A DNA stretch of 64,000 nucleotides from Alitta virens (taxonomy: Eukaryota > Annelida > Polychaeta > Phyllodocida > Nereididae): assembly GCA_932294295.1 (NCBI GenBank), contig OW028585.1, positions 12,596,271 to 12,660,270 on the forward strand. The letters are read 5' to 3'. Both the position numbers and the translations under genes were made by a program. Under the pieces are notes generated by a model. The model saw nothing but the letters and a program-made list of their open reading frames with translations, was not told the origin of the DNA and did not search any database. Of this stretch, positions 11,850-25,244 are shown piece by piece (positions within the stretch are counted from its first letter, which is position 1; every line of letters starts with the position of its first letter).

Positions 11850-13940
11850 CTGAAGAAGTAAAGGCTTATTACTCAGAAACTAATAAAGAGAGGGCTTTGG
11901 CACTTCAAGAGTGCACAGACAGCCAGAGCGCGCTTTGAACAGCACAAATTTCATGACCAAATTTCATGACACTTCTGCGTAATTCACAAAAGAAAAAACA
12001 AATTTAAGAGCACGGTTTCAGGAAACTGGGCAGAGATAATTCCATGGGAATTTTTCTCAAGATACCTTAGACAAATATGCAGTGCAGAAAGGAGTTTGAG
12101 CCAAATTGTGAGCCTGCTGACTGAACAATGAATTCTTGAAAAAAAGTAGTTCGAAATTTTCATGAAATTTTTTTTGAAAACCATAGAAGGAATAATCATA
12201 TTGACTTGCCATTTCATATTTGTATAGTACTACCCTAGTACAACTACCACACAAAAAATGAGCCCATTTGGTAAAGTGGTCTAGGTGGTACAGGGGTCCA
12301 AAGTTGCGATTTTTGACTGCTTATATCTCGGCTCCATATTGAGATACAGGGATGTCAAAGACATATTTAGAATCCTTGAAATGTTGTCTTTTCAGGAATA
12401 TATAGCAACATGCTCTAGGTCTTTCCGTTTGGAAAAGCGTCAGACATTGAAAATATTTTGTCACTTTTTGAAATTCAAAAAATGAAAAAATACCAAAATC
12501 ACTAGAAGAACTGCTTGAATTCTCACCATTTTTTTTACAGATATGTCCTCTAGGGAGTGCTATGTAAATGTAAAAGGGCAAGGGCCTTCATAATAAAACT
12601 TAGGCCCTAGAATTTTTTTTCAGTCCAAATTTCAATAATTTTTAACTCCAGTTCTATTCAATCAAATTTCATGCAACTGGTGTCATTATGTAGAGAAAAA
12701 TTAGGCCTTTACATAGGATACAATGTCTATTCACCAACCTTAACCAGTTTCGAACCTGGAGCCAAAATTCTCTTTCCCATGTTATCCAATGGGGAGACCT
12801 ACCTACCTACCTCCCTGAAACCGCTGAGTCAGCAATTTTTACAATCAATGTTAGCAAATTTATGTTTCTCGCCCCAAAAAAGCAGGAAGAAAGTCTTCAA
12901 TTTCATTCATATTTTGCACATAGATGTCCTCTGGGGAGTACTACATGACTGTAAAAGGGCAATTATCTTCATCAAAAAGCTTATGCCCTAGAATTTTTTT
13001 ATCACTCATAAAGCCTAAATTGCTTACTCAGACCAAAATGTTGATAGATTGAACCAAAGAAATTCACAGGAGTATATATACATGTGCTTCACAAATGTGA
13101 ATTATTTCAAAATTCTAGGTCACAGGGTCAAGGTCACAGAGTGTCCTATATATGCAATTTTCAGGCGTTTTGAACCTGGGTCCTATACAAGGTACAGAAA
13201 CCAAAAAAATATGTTCTTAAACCTTATTTCATTATCTTTCTATTCCTGTATAGCTTGAGAGGTTAGGGCAATTATTTATGAGGTTTTCAGGTACTTTATT
13301 AATTTCTCTATTGGAAATTGAATAAAAAATCTTTAAAAAGCCAAAACCCACAACTCTTCATTGTATCAGTCCCAAAAAATTTACAAGTGTGTATATACAT
13401 ATGACTGAAAAAAAAAAGAAAAATTTCAGAAATCTTGATCAAAGGGTCAAGGTTACAGTGTTTCCTACATATGTAGTTTTCATGCATTTTGAACTCAGGC
13501 CCAATGCAGAGTACAGAAAAACCCAATAGATATTTTTTGAAAGTCAGTGCTGGTGTGTGTTCATCTTATGAATAGTTTAAGACAATAAGGCAAAGATTTC
13601 TGAATTTATGAAAACAATTTGTAGTGAGGACACCTATTTCCTACCCCCATGATACTCAGGAAGTTGGCACCCCTAGTAAGGCCCAATTGCACTCTGAACA
13701 GCACAAATTTCATGACCTTATTTTATGACACTTCTGTGCATTTCAGGGTATACAAAAAAAACTTTTCTTCACGGTTCCAAGAAACTGGCCAGAGATAATG
13801 GCATGAAATTTTTTTTCAACAGACCTTGGAGACTTCTCCAGTGCAGAAATTAATGGTACTGGACAAGAAAGATAAAAGGAAAGGAAAGTTTATCGTAATT
13901 GTCAGGGACAATTGCAAGTCTAGTTATTATTATTATTCTT
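11850..13940 (+). repeat. array unit 6 (2091 bp), long tail type B
   Basis: One internal subrepeat. From about 13311 it carries the long alternative tail (GGAAATTGAATAAAAAATCT onwards). That tail contains a diverged second copy of the unit head near 13685-13815 (CTGAACAGCACAAATTTCAT, then GAAACTGGCCAGAGATAATG). No junction module. Near-identical to unit 9 at an offset of 5743. Confidence 0.93.
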
Positions 13941-15635
13941 CTGAAGAAGTAAAGGCTTATTACTCAGAAACTAATAAAGAGAGGGCTTTGGCACTTCAAG
14001 AGTGCACAGACAGCCAGAGCGCGCTTTGAACAGCACAAATTTCATGACCAAATTTCATGACACTTCTGCGTAATTCACAAAATAAAAAACAAATTTAAGA
14101 GCACGGTTTCAGGAAACTGGGCAGAGATAATTCCATGGGAATTTTTTTCAAGATACCTTAGACAAATACACAGTGCAGAAAGGAGTTTGAGCCAAATTGT
14201 GAGCCTGCTGACTGAACTATGAATTCTTTAAAAAAAGTAGTTCGAAATTTTCATGAAATTTTTTTTGAAAACCATAGAAGGAATAATGAGATTGACTTGC
14301 CATTTCACACTTTTATAGTCCTACCCTAGGACAACTACCATGCAAAAAATGAGCCCATTTGGTAAAGTGGTCTAGGTGGTACAGGGGTCCAAAGTTGCAT
14401 TTTTTGACTGCTTATATCTCGGCTCCAAATTGAGATACAGGAATCTCAAAGACATATTTAGAATCCTTGAAATGTTCTCTTTTCAGAAATGTATAGTAAT
14501 ATGCTCTAGGTAGTTCCGTTTGGAAAAGCGTCAGACATTGAAAATTTTTTGTCACTTTTTGATTTTCTCAAAATGAAAAAGTCTAAAAAACACTAGAAGA
14601 ACTGCTTGGATTCTCACCATTTTTTTTACAGATATGTCCTCTAAGGAGTACTATGTAAATGTGTAAGGGCAAGGGATTTGCTTAAAAGGCTTAGGCTATA
14701 GAATTTTTTTTCAATCCAAATTTCAATAATTTTTAACTCCATTTCTATTCAACCAAATTTCATCCAACTGGTGTCATCATGCAGAGAAAAATCAGGACTT
14801 TACACAGGATACCTTGTTTATTCACCAACCTTAACCCGTTTTGAACCTTGAGGCAAAATTCTCTTTCCTATGTTATCCAATGGGGAGACCTAGCTCCTAC
14901 AACCCTGGACCGCTGAGTCAGCAATTTTTACAATGAATGTTAGGAAGTTTACGTGTTTTGCCCAAAAAATGTAGGAAAGACTTCTTCAATTTTCTTCATA
15001 CTTTTCACATATATGTCCTGTTGGTAGTACTACATGACTGTAAAAGGGCAATTCCCTTCATCAAACAGCTTAGGCACTAGAATTTTTTATCACTCATAAA
15101 GCCTGAATCACTTCCTCAGAACCAAAATTTTGTTGATAGATTGAACAAAAAAATTCACAGGAGTGCATATACATGTGCTTCACAAATGTGAATTATTTCA
15201 GAATTCTAGGTCACAGAGTGTCCTATATATGCAATTTTCAGGCGTTTTGAACCTGGGTCCTATACAAGGTACAGTAACCAAAAAAATTATTTTCTTAAAC
15301 CTTTTTTCATTATCTTTCTATACCTGTTTAGCTTGAGAGGTTAGGGCAATTATTTATGAGGTTTTCAGGTACTTTATTAATTGCTCTATTGGAAATTGAA
15401 TAAAAAACCTTTAAAAAGCCAAAACCCAAATTTTTTCATTGGATCAGTCCCAAAAAATGTATAAGTGTGTGACTGAAAACTGGCCAGAGACAATGGCATG
15501 AAATATTTTTTCAAGAGACCTTGGAGACTTCTCCAGTGCAGAAATTAATGGTACTGGACAAGAAAGATAAAAGGAAAGGAAAGTTTATCGTAATTGTCAG
15601 GGACAATTGCAAGTCTAGTTATTATTATTATTCTT
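13941..15635 (+). repeat. array unit 7 (1695 bp), short tail type B
   Basis: One internal subrepeat. The alternative tail B is present but internally deleted (about 15383-15560). No junction module. Near-identical to unit 10 (19850-21535). Confidence 0.93.
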
Positions 15636-17592
15636 CTGAAGAAGTAAAGGCTTATTACTCAGAAACTAATAAAGACAGGGCTTTATCACTTCAAGAGTGC
15701 ACAGACAGCCAGAGCGCGCTTTGAACAGCACAAATTTCATGACCAAATTTCATGACACTTCTGCGTAATTCACAAAAGAAAAAACAAATTTAAGAGCACA
15801 GTTTCAGGAAACTGGGCAGAGATAATTCCATGGGAATTTTTCTCAAGATACCTTAGACAAATACGCAGTGCAGAAAGGAGTTTGAGCCAAATTGTGAGCC
15901 TGCTGACTGAACTATGAATTCTTTAAAAAAAGTAGTTCGAAATTTTCATGAAATTTTTTTTAAAAACCATAGAAGGAATAATGATATTGACTTGCAATTT
16001 CACACTTTTATAGTCCTACCCTAGGACAACTACCATGCAAAAAATGAGCCCATTTGGTAAAGTGGTCTAGGTGGTACAGGGGTCCAAAGTTGCATTTTTT
16101 GACTGCTTATATCTCGGCTCCAAATTGAGATACAGGAATCTCAAAGACATATTTAGAATCCTTGAAATGTTCTCTTTTCAGGAATGTATAGTAATATGCT
16201 CTAGGTAGTTCCGTTTGGAAAAGCGTCAGACATTGAAAATATTTTATCACTTTTTGATTTTCTCAAAATGAAAAAGTCTAAAACACACTAGAAGAACTGC
16301 TTGGATTCTCACCATTTTTTTTACAGATATGTCCTCTAAGGAGTACTATGTAAATGTAAAAGGGCAAGGGCTTTGATCAAAAGGCTTAGGCCCTAGAATT
16401 TTTTTTCAGTACAAATTTCAATAATTTTTAACTTGAGTTCTTTTCAACCAAATTTCATGCAACTGGTGTCATTATGTAGAGAAAAATCAGGACTTTACAA
16501 AGAATACCATGTCTATTCACCAACCTTTACCAGTTTCGAACTTGGAGCCAAAATTCTCTTTCCCATGTTATCCAATGGGAAGACCTACCAACCCTGAACC
16601 GCTGAGTCAGCAATTTTTACAATGAATGTTAGGAAGTTTACGTGCATCGCCCCAAAAAAGCAGGAAGGAAGTCTTCAATTTCATTCATATTTTGCACATA
16701 TATGTACTCTGGGTGGTACTACATTACTGTAAAAGGGCAATTACCTGCATCAAACAGCTTAGGTCCTAGAATTTTTTTTATCACTCATAAAGCCTGAATT
16801 GCTGACCTACCTACCTCCCAGAACCCTGGACCGCTGAGTCAGCAATTATTACAATGAATGTTAGCAGGTTTACGTGTTTTGCCCCAAAAAAGTAGGAAAG
16901 ACTTTTTCAATTTTCTTCATACTTTTCACACATATGTCTTCTGGTTAGGACTACATGACTGAAAAAGTTTAATTACCCTCATCGAACAGCTTAGGCCCTA
17001 GAGTTTTTTTATCACTCATAAAGCCTGAATTGCTTACTCAGAACTAAAATGTTGTTGATGGATTGAACAAAAAAAATTCACAGGAGTGTAGATACATGTG
17101 CTTCACAAATGTGAATTATTTCAGAATTTTATGTCACAGGGTCAAGGTCACAGAGTGTCCTATATATGCAATTTTCAGGCGTTTTGAACCTGGGTCCTAT
17201 ACAAGGTACAGCAACCAAAAAAATATTTTCTTAAACCTTTTTTCATTATCTTTCTATTCCTGTATAGCTTGAGAGGTTAGGGCAACTATTTTTGAGGTTT
17301 TCAGATACTTTATTAATTGCAGAAATTCATGGTACTGGACAAAAAAGATAAAAGGAAAGGAAAGTTTATCGTAATTGTCAGGGACAATTGCAAGTCTAGT
17401 TATTATAAACTTTCCGAAGGAAAGTTTATCTTATTATTGTAAGTCTTATTTTTCTTTTTTTTTTTTTTTTTTTTTTTTATTATTATTCTTTATTATTATA
17501 AACTTTCCGAAGGAAAGTTTATCTTATTATTGTACGTCTTATTTTTCTTTTTTTTTTTTTTTTTTTTTTTTATTATTATTATTATTATTCTT
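15636..17592 (+). repeat. array unit 8 (1957 bp)
   Basis: Two internal subrepeats, standard tail and two junction modules (17403 and about 17498). Confidence 0.93.
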
Positions 17593-19849
17593 CTGAAGAA
17601 GTAAAGGCTTATTACTCAGAAACTAATAAAGACAGGGCTTTATCACTTCAAGAGTGCACAGACAGTCAGAGCGCGCTTTGAACAGCACAAATTTCATGAC
17701 CAAATTTCGTGACACTTCTGCGTAATTCACAAAAGAAAAAACAAATTTAAGAGCACGGTTTCAGGAAACTGGGCAGAGATAATTCCATGGGAATTTTTCT
17801 CAAGATACCTTAGACAAATACGCAGTGCAGAAAGGAGTTTGAGCCAAATGGTGAGCCTGCTGACTGAACTATGAATTCTTGAAAAAAAGTAGTTCGAAAT
17901 TTTCATGAAATTTTTTTTGAAAACCATAGAAGGAATAATCATATTGACTTGCCATTTCATATTTGTATAGTACTACCCTAGTACAACTACCACACAAAAA
18001 ATGAGCCCATTTGGTAAAGTGGTCTAGGTGGTACAGGGGTCCAAAGTTGCGATTTTTGACTGCTTATATCTCGGCTCCATATTGAGATACTGGGATGTCA
18101 AAGACATATTTAGAATCCTTGAAATGTTGTCTTTTCAGGAATATATAGCAACATGCTCTAGGTCGTTCCGTTTGGAAAAGCGTCAGACATTGAAAATTTT
18201 TTGTCACTTTTTGAAATTCAAAAAATGAAAAAATACCAAAATCACTAGAAGAACTGCTTGGATTCTCACCATTTTTTTTACAGATATGTCCTCTAGGGAG
18301 TACTATGTAAATGTAAAATGGCAAGGGCCTTCATAAAAAAACTTAGGCCCTAGAATTTTTTTTCAGTCCAAATTTCAATAATTTTTAACTCCAGTTCTAT
18401 TCAATCAAATTTCATGCAACTGGTGTCATTATGTAGAGAAAAATTAGGCCTTTACATAGGATACAATGTCTATTCACCAACCTTAACCAGTTTCGAACCT
18501 GGAGCCAAAATTCTCTTTCCCATGTTATCCAATGGGGAGACCTACCTACCTACCTCCCTGAAACCGCTGAGTCAGCAATTTTTACAATCAATGTTAGCAA
18601 ATTTATGTTTCTCGCCCCAAAAAAGCAGGAAGAAAGTCTTCAATTTCATTCATATTTTGCACATAGATGTCCTCTGGGGAGTACTACATGACTGTAAAAG
18701 GGCAATTATCTTCATCAAAAAGCTTATGCCCTAGAATTTTTTTATCACTCATAAAGCCTAAATTGCTTACTCAGACCAAAATGTTGATAGATTGAACCAA
18801 AGAAATTCACAGGAGTATATATACATGTGCTTCACAAATGTGAATTATTTCAGAATTCTAGGTCACAGGGTCAAGGTCACAGAGTGTCCTATATATGCAA
18901 TTTTCAGGCGTTTTGAACCTGGGTCCTATACAAGGTACAGAAACCAAAAAAATATGTTCTTAAACCTTATTTCATTATCTTTCTATTCCTGTATAGCTTG
19001 AGAGGTTAGGGCAATTATTCATGAGGTTTTCAGGTACTTTATTAATTGCTCTATTGGAAATTGAATAAAAAATCTTTAAAAAGCCAAAACCCACAACTCT
19101 TCATTGTATCAGTCCCAAAAAATTTACAAGTGTGTATATACATATGACTGAAAAAAAAAAGAAAAATTTCAGAAATCTTGATCAAAGGGTCAAGGTTACA
19201 GTGTTTCCTACATATGTAGTTTTCATGCATTTTGAACTCAGGCCCAATGCAGAGTACAGAAAAACCCAATAGATATTTTTTGAAAGTCAGTGCTGGTGTG
19301 TGTTCATCTTATGAATAGTTTAAGACAATAAGGCAAAGATTTCTGAATTTATGAAAACAATTTGTAGTGAGGACACCTATTTCCTACCCCCATGATACTC
19401 AGGAAGTTGGCACCCCTAGTAAGGCCCAATTGCACTCTGAACAGCACAAATTTCATGACCTTATTTTATGACACTTCTGTGCATTTCAGGGTATACAAAA
19501 AAAACTTTTCTTCACGGTTCCAAGAAACTGGCCAGAGATAATGGCATGAAATTTTTTTTCAACAGACCTTGGAGACTTCTCCAGTGCAGAAATTAATGGT
19601 ACTGGACAAGAAAGATAAAAGGAAAGGAAAGTTTATCGTAATTGTCAGGGACAATTGCAAGTCTAGTTATGAACTTTCCGAAGGAAAGTTCATATTGTTA
19701 TTGTAAGTCTTATTTTTCTTTTTTTTTTTTTTTTTTATTCTTTATTATAAACTTTCCGAAGGAAAGTTTATCTTATTATTGTAAGTCTTATTTTTCTTTT
19801 TTTTTTTTTTTTTTATTCTTTATTATTATTATTATTCTTCTGAAGAAGT
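17593..19849 (+). repeat. array unit 9 (2257 bp, longest), long tail type B
   Basis: One internal subrepeat, long tail B and two junction modules. The first module, at about 19667-19691, is the variant palindrome with matched changes in both arms. Its partner unit 6 has no module at this junction. Confidence 0.93.
19667..19691 (+). repeat. variant palindrome with compensating changes in both arms
   Basis: Here the junction palindrome reads TGAACTTTCC-GAA-GGAAAGTTCA instead of TAAACTTTCC-GAA-GGAAAGTTTA. Both arms differ at the paired position, so perfect pairing is kept. Confidence 0.9.
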
Positions 19850-21535
19850 AAAGGCTTATTACTCAGAAACTAATAAAGAGAGGGCTTTGGCACTTCAAGA
19901 GTGCACAGATAGCCAGAGCGCGCTTTGAACAGCACAAATTTCATGACCAAATTTCATGACACTTCTGCGTAATTCACAAAATAAAAAACAAATTTAAGAG
20001 CACGGTTTCAGGAAACTGGGCAGAGATAATTCCATGGGAATTTTTTTCAAGATACCTTAGACAAATACGCAGTGCAGAAAGGAGTTTGAGCCAAATTGTG
20101 AGCCTGCTGACTGAACTATGAATTCTTTAAAAAAAGTAGTTCGCAATTTTCATGAAATTTTTTTTGAAAACCATAGAAGGAATAATGAGATTGACTTGCC
20201 ATTTCACACTTTTATAATCCTACCCTAGGACAACTACCATGCAAAAAATGAGCCCATTTGGTAAAGTGGTCTAGGTGGTACAGGGGTCCAAAGTTGCATT
20301 TTTTGACTGCTTATATCTCGGCTCCAAATTGAGATACAGGAATCTCAAAGACATATTTAGAATCCTTGAAATGTTCTCTTTTCAGAAATGTATAGTAATA
20401 TGCTCTAGGTAGTTCCGTTTGGAAAAGCGTCAGACATTGAAAATTTTTTGTCACTTTTTGATTTTCTCAAAATGAAAAAGTCTAAAAAACACTAGAAGAA
20501 CTGCTTGGATTCTCACCATTTTTTTTACAGATATGTCCTCTAAGGAGTACTATGTAAATGTGTAAGGGCAAGGGATTTGCTTAAAAGGCTTAGGCTATAG
20601 AATTTTTTTTCAATCCAAATTTCAATAATTTTTAACTCCATTTCTATTCAACCAAATTTCATCCAACTGGTGTCATCATGCAGAGAAAAATCAGGACTTT
20701 ACACAGGATACCTTGTTTATTCACCAACCTTAACCCGTTTTGAACCTTGAGGCAAAATTCTCTTTCCTATGTTATCCAATGGGGAGACCTAGCTCCTACA
20801 ACCCTGGACCGCTGAGTCAGCAATTTTTACAATGAATGTTAGGAAGTTTACGTGTTTTGCCCAAAAAAATGTAGGAAAGACTTCTTCAATTTTCTTCATA
20901 CTTTTCACATATATGTCCTGTTGGTAGTACTACATGACTGTAAAAGGGCAATTCCCTTCATCAAACAGCTGAGGCACTAGAATTTTTTATCACTCATAAA
21001 GCCTGAATCACTTCCTCAGAACCAAAATTTTGTTGATAGATTGAACAAAAAAATTCACAGGAGTGCATATACATGTGCTTCACAAATGTGAATTATTTCA
21101 GAATTCTAGGTCACAGAGTGTCCTATATATGCAATTTTCAGGCGTTTTGAACCTGGGTCCTATACAAGGTACAGTAACCAAAAAAATTATTTTCTTAAAC
21201 CTTTTTTCATTATCTTTCTATACCTGTTTAGCTTGAGAGGTTAGGGCAATTATTTATGAGGTTTTCAGGTACTTTATTAATTGCTCTATTGGAAATTGAA
21301 TAAAAAACCTTTAAAAAGCCAAAACCCAAATTTTTTCATTGGATCAGTCCCAAAAAATGTATAAGTGTGTGACTGAAAACTGGCCAGAGACAATGGCATG
21401 AAATATTTTTTCAAGAGACCTTGGAGACTTCTCCAGTGCAGAAATTAATGGTACTGGACAAGAAAGATAAAAGGAAAGGAAAGTTTATCGTAATTGTCAG
21501 GGACAATTGCAAGTCTAGTTATTATTATTATTATT
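19850..21535 (+). repeat. array unit 10 (1686 bp), short tail type B
   Basis: One internal subrepeat, shortened tail B, no junction module. Near-duplicate of unit 7. Confidence 0.93.
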
Positions 21536-23457
21536 CTGAAGAAGTAAAGGCTTATTACTCAGAAACTAATAAAGAGAGGGCTTTGGCACTTCAAGAGTGC
21601 ACAGACAGCCAGAGCGCGCTTTGAACAGCACAAATTTCATGACCAAATTTCATGACACTTCTGCGTAATTCACAAAAGAAAAAACAAATTTAAGAGCACG
21701 GTTTCAGGAAACTGGGCAGAGATAATTCCATGGGAATTTTTCTCAAGATACCTTAGACAAATACGCAGTGCAGAAAGGAGTTTGAGCCAAATGGTGAGCC
21801 TGCTGACTGAACTATGAATTCTTTAAAAAAAGTAGTTCGAAATTTTCATGAAATTTTTTTTGAAAACCATAGAAGGAATAATCATATTGACTTGCCATTT
21901 CATACTTGTATAGTCCTACCCTAGTACAACTATCATGCAAAAAATGAGCCCATTTGGTAAAGTGGTCTAGGTGGTACAGGGGTCCAAAGTTGCGATTTTT
22001 GACTGCTTATATCTCGGCTCCATATTGAGATACAGGAATCTCATAGACATATTTAGAATCCTTGAAATGTTCTCATTTCAGATATATATAGCAACATGCT
22101 CTAGGTCGTTCCGTTTGGAAAAGCGTCAGACATTGAAACTTTTTTGTCACTTTTTGAAATTCAAAAAATGAAAAAATCCAAAAAACACTAGAAGAAATGC
22201 TTGGATTCTCACCATTTTTTTTACAGATATGTCCTCTAGGGAGTACTATGTAAATGTAAAAGGGCAAGGGCTTTGATCAAAAGGCTTAGGCCCTAGAATT
22301 TTTTTTCAGTACAAATTTCAATAATTTTTAACTTGAGTTCTATTCAACCAAATTTCATGCAACTGGTGTCATTATGTAGAGAAAAATCAGGACTTTACAT
22401 AGAATACCATGTCTATTCACCAACCTTTACCAGTTTTGAACTTGGAGTCAAAATTCTCTTTCCCATGTTATCCAATGGGGAGACCTACCAACCCTGAACT
22501 GCTGAGTCAGCAATTTTTACAATGAATGTTAGGAAGTTTACGTGCATCGCCCCAAAAAAGCAGGAAGGAAGTCTTCAATTTCATTCATATTTTGCACATA
22601 TATGTACTCTGGGTAGTACTACATTACTGTAAAAGGGCAATTACCTGCATCAAACAGCTTAGGTCCTAGAATTTTTTTTATCACTCATAAAGCCTGAATT
22701 GCTGACCTACCTACCTCCCAGAACCCTGGACCGCTGAGTCAGCAATTTTTACAATGAATGTAAGTAAATTTATGTTTCTCGCCCCAAAAAAGCAGGAAGA
22801 AAGTCTTCAATTTCTTTCATATTTTGCACATATATGTCCTCTGGGTAGTACTACATTACTGTAATAGGGCAATTACCTTCATCAAACAGCTTAGGTCCTA
22901 AATTTTTTTTATCACTCTTAAAGCCTGAATTGCTTACTCAGACCAAAATGTTGTTGATAGATTGAACCAAAAAAAATTCACAGGAGTGTATATACATGTT
23001 ATACATGTGCTTCACAAATGTGAGTTATTTCAGAATTTTGGGTTACAGGGTCAAGGTCACAGAGTGTCCTATATATGCAATTTTCAGGCGTTTTGAACCT
23101 GGGTCCTATACAAGGTACAGCAACCAAAAAAATATTTTCTTAAACCTTTTTTCATTATCTTTCTATTCCTGTATAGCTTGGGAGGTTAGGGCAACTATTT
23201 TTGAGGTTTTCAGGTACTTTATTAATTGCAGAAATTCATGGTACTGGACAAAAAAGATAAAAGGAAAGGAAAGTTTATCGTAATTGTCAGGGACAATTGC
23301 AAGTCTAGTTATTATAAACTTTCCGAAGGAAAGTTTATCTTATTATTGTACGTCTTATTTTTCTTTTTTTTTTTTTTTTTTTTTTTATTATTATTTTTTT
23401 TTTTATTATAAACTTTCCGAAGGAAAGTTTATCTTATTATTTATTATTATTATTCTT
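21536..23457 (+). repeat. array unit 11 (1922 bp)
   Basis: Two internal subrepeats, standard tail and two junction modules (about 23312 and 23407). Near-identical to the next unit at an offset of exactly 1922. Both carry the same ACATGTTATACATGTG duplication near 22994/24916. Confidence 0.93.
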
Positions 23458-25244
23458 CTGAAGAAGTAAAGGCTTATTACTCAGAAACTAATTAAGAGAG
23501 GGCTTTGGCACTTCAAGAGTGCACAGACAGCCAGAGCGCGCTTTGAACAGCACAAATTTCATGACCAAATTTCATGACACTTCTGCGTAATTCACAAAAG
23601 AAAAAACAAATTTAAGAGCACGGTTTCAGGAAACTGGGCAGAGATAATTCCATGGGAATTTTTCTCAAGATACCTTAGACAAATACGCAGTGCAGAAAGG
23701 AGTTTGAGCCAAATGGTGAGCCTGCTGACTGAACTATGAATTCTTTAAAAAAAGTAGTTCGAAATTTTCATGAAATTTTTTTTGAAAACCATAGAAGGAA
23801 TAATGATATTGACTTGCAATTTCACACTTTTATAGTCCTACCCTAGCACAACTATCATGCAAAAAATGAGCCCATTTGGTAAAGTGGTCTAGGTGGTACA
23901 GGGGTCCAAATTTGCGATTTTTGACTGCTTATATCTCGGCTCCATATTGAGATACAGGAATCTCATAGACATATTTAGAATCATTGAAATGTTCTCTTTT
24001 CAGATATATATAGCAACATGCTCTAGGTCGTTCCGTTTGGAAAAGCGTCAGACATTGAAACTTTTTTGTCACTTTTTGAAATTCAAAAAATGAAAAAATC
24101 CAAAAAACACTAGAAGAAATGCTTGGATTCTCACCATTTTTTTTACAGATATGTCCTCTAGGGAGTACTATGTAAATGTAAAAGGGCAAGGGCTTTGATC
24201 AAAAGGCTTAGGCCCTAGAATTTTTTTTCAGTACAAATTTCAATAATTTTTAACTTGAGTTCTATTCAACCAAATTTCATGCAACTGGTGTCATTATGTA
24301 GAGAAAAATCAGGACTTTACATAGAATACCATGTCTATTCACCAACCTTTACCAGTTTTGAACTTGGAGTCAAAATTCTCTTTCCCATGTTATCCAATGG
24401 GGAGACCTACCAACCCTGAACTGCTGAGTCAGCAATTTTTACAATGAATGTTAGGAAGTTTACGTGCATCGCCCCAAAAAAGCAGGAAGAAAGTCTTCAA
24501 TTTCATTCATATTTTGCACATATATGTACTCTGGGTAGTACTACATTACTGTAAAAGGGCAATTACCTGCATCAAACAGCTTAGGTCCTAGAATTTTTTT
24601 TATCACTCATAAAGCCTGAATTGCTGACCTACCTACCTCCCAGAACCCTGGACCGCTGAGTCAGCAATTTTTACAATGAATGTAAGTAAATTTATGTTTC
24701 TCGCCCCAAAAAAGCAGGAAGAAAGTCTTCAATTTCTTTCATATTTTGCACATATATGTCCTCTGGGTAGTACTACATTACTGTAATAGGGCAATTACCT
24801 TCATCAAACAGCTTAGGTCCTAAATTTTTTTTATCACTCTTAAAGCCTGAATTGCTTACTCAGACCAAAATGTTGTTGATAGATTGAACCAAAAAAAATT
24901 CACAGGAGTGTATATACATGTTATACATGTGCTTCACAAATGTGAGTTATTTCAGAATTTTGGGTTACAGGGTCAAGGTCACAGAGTGTCCTATATATGC
25001 AATTTTCAGGCGTTTTGAACCTGGGTCCTATACAAGGTACAGCAACCAAAAAAATATTTTCTTAAACCTTTTTTCATTATCTTTCTATTCCTGTATAGCT
25101 TGGGAGGTTAGGGCAACTATTTTTGAGGTTTTCAGGTACTTTATTAATTGCAGAAATTCATGGTACTGGACAAAAAAGATAAAAGGAAAGGAAAGTTTAT
25201 CGTAATTGTCAGGGACAATTGCAAGTCTAGTTATTATTATTCTT
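23458..25244 (+). repeat. array unit 12 (1787 bp)
   Basis: Adjacent near-identical duplicate of unit 11, but without junction modules: CTAG joins directly to TTATTATTATTCTTCTG. Confidence 0.93.
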
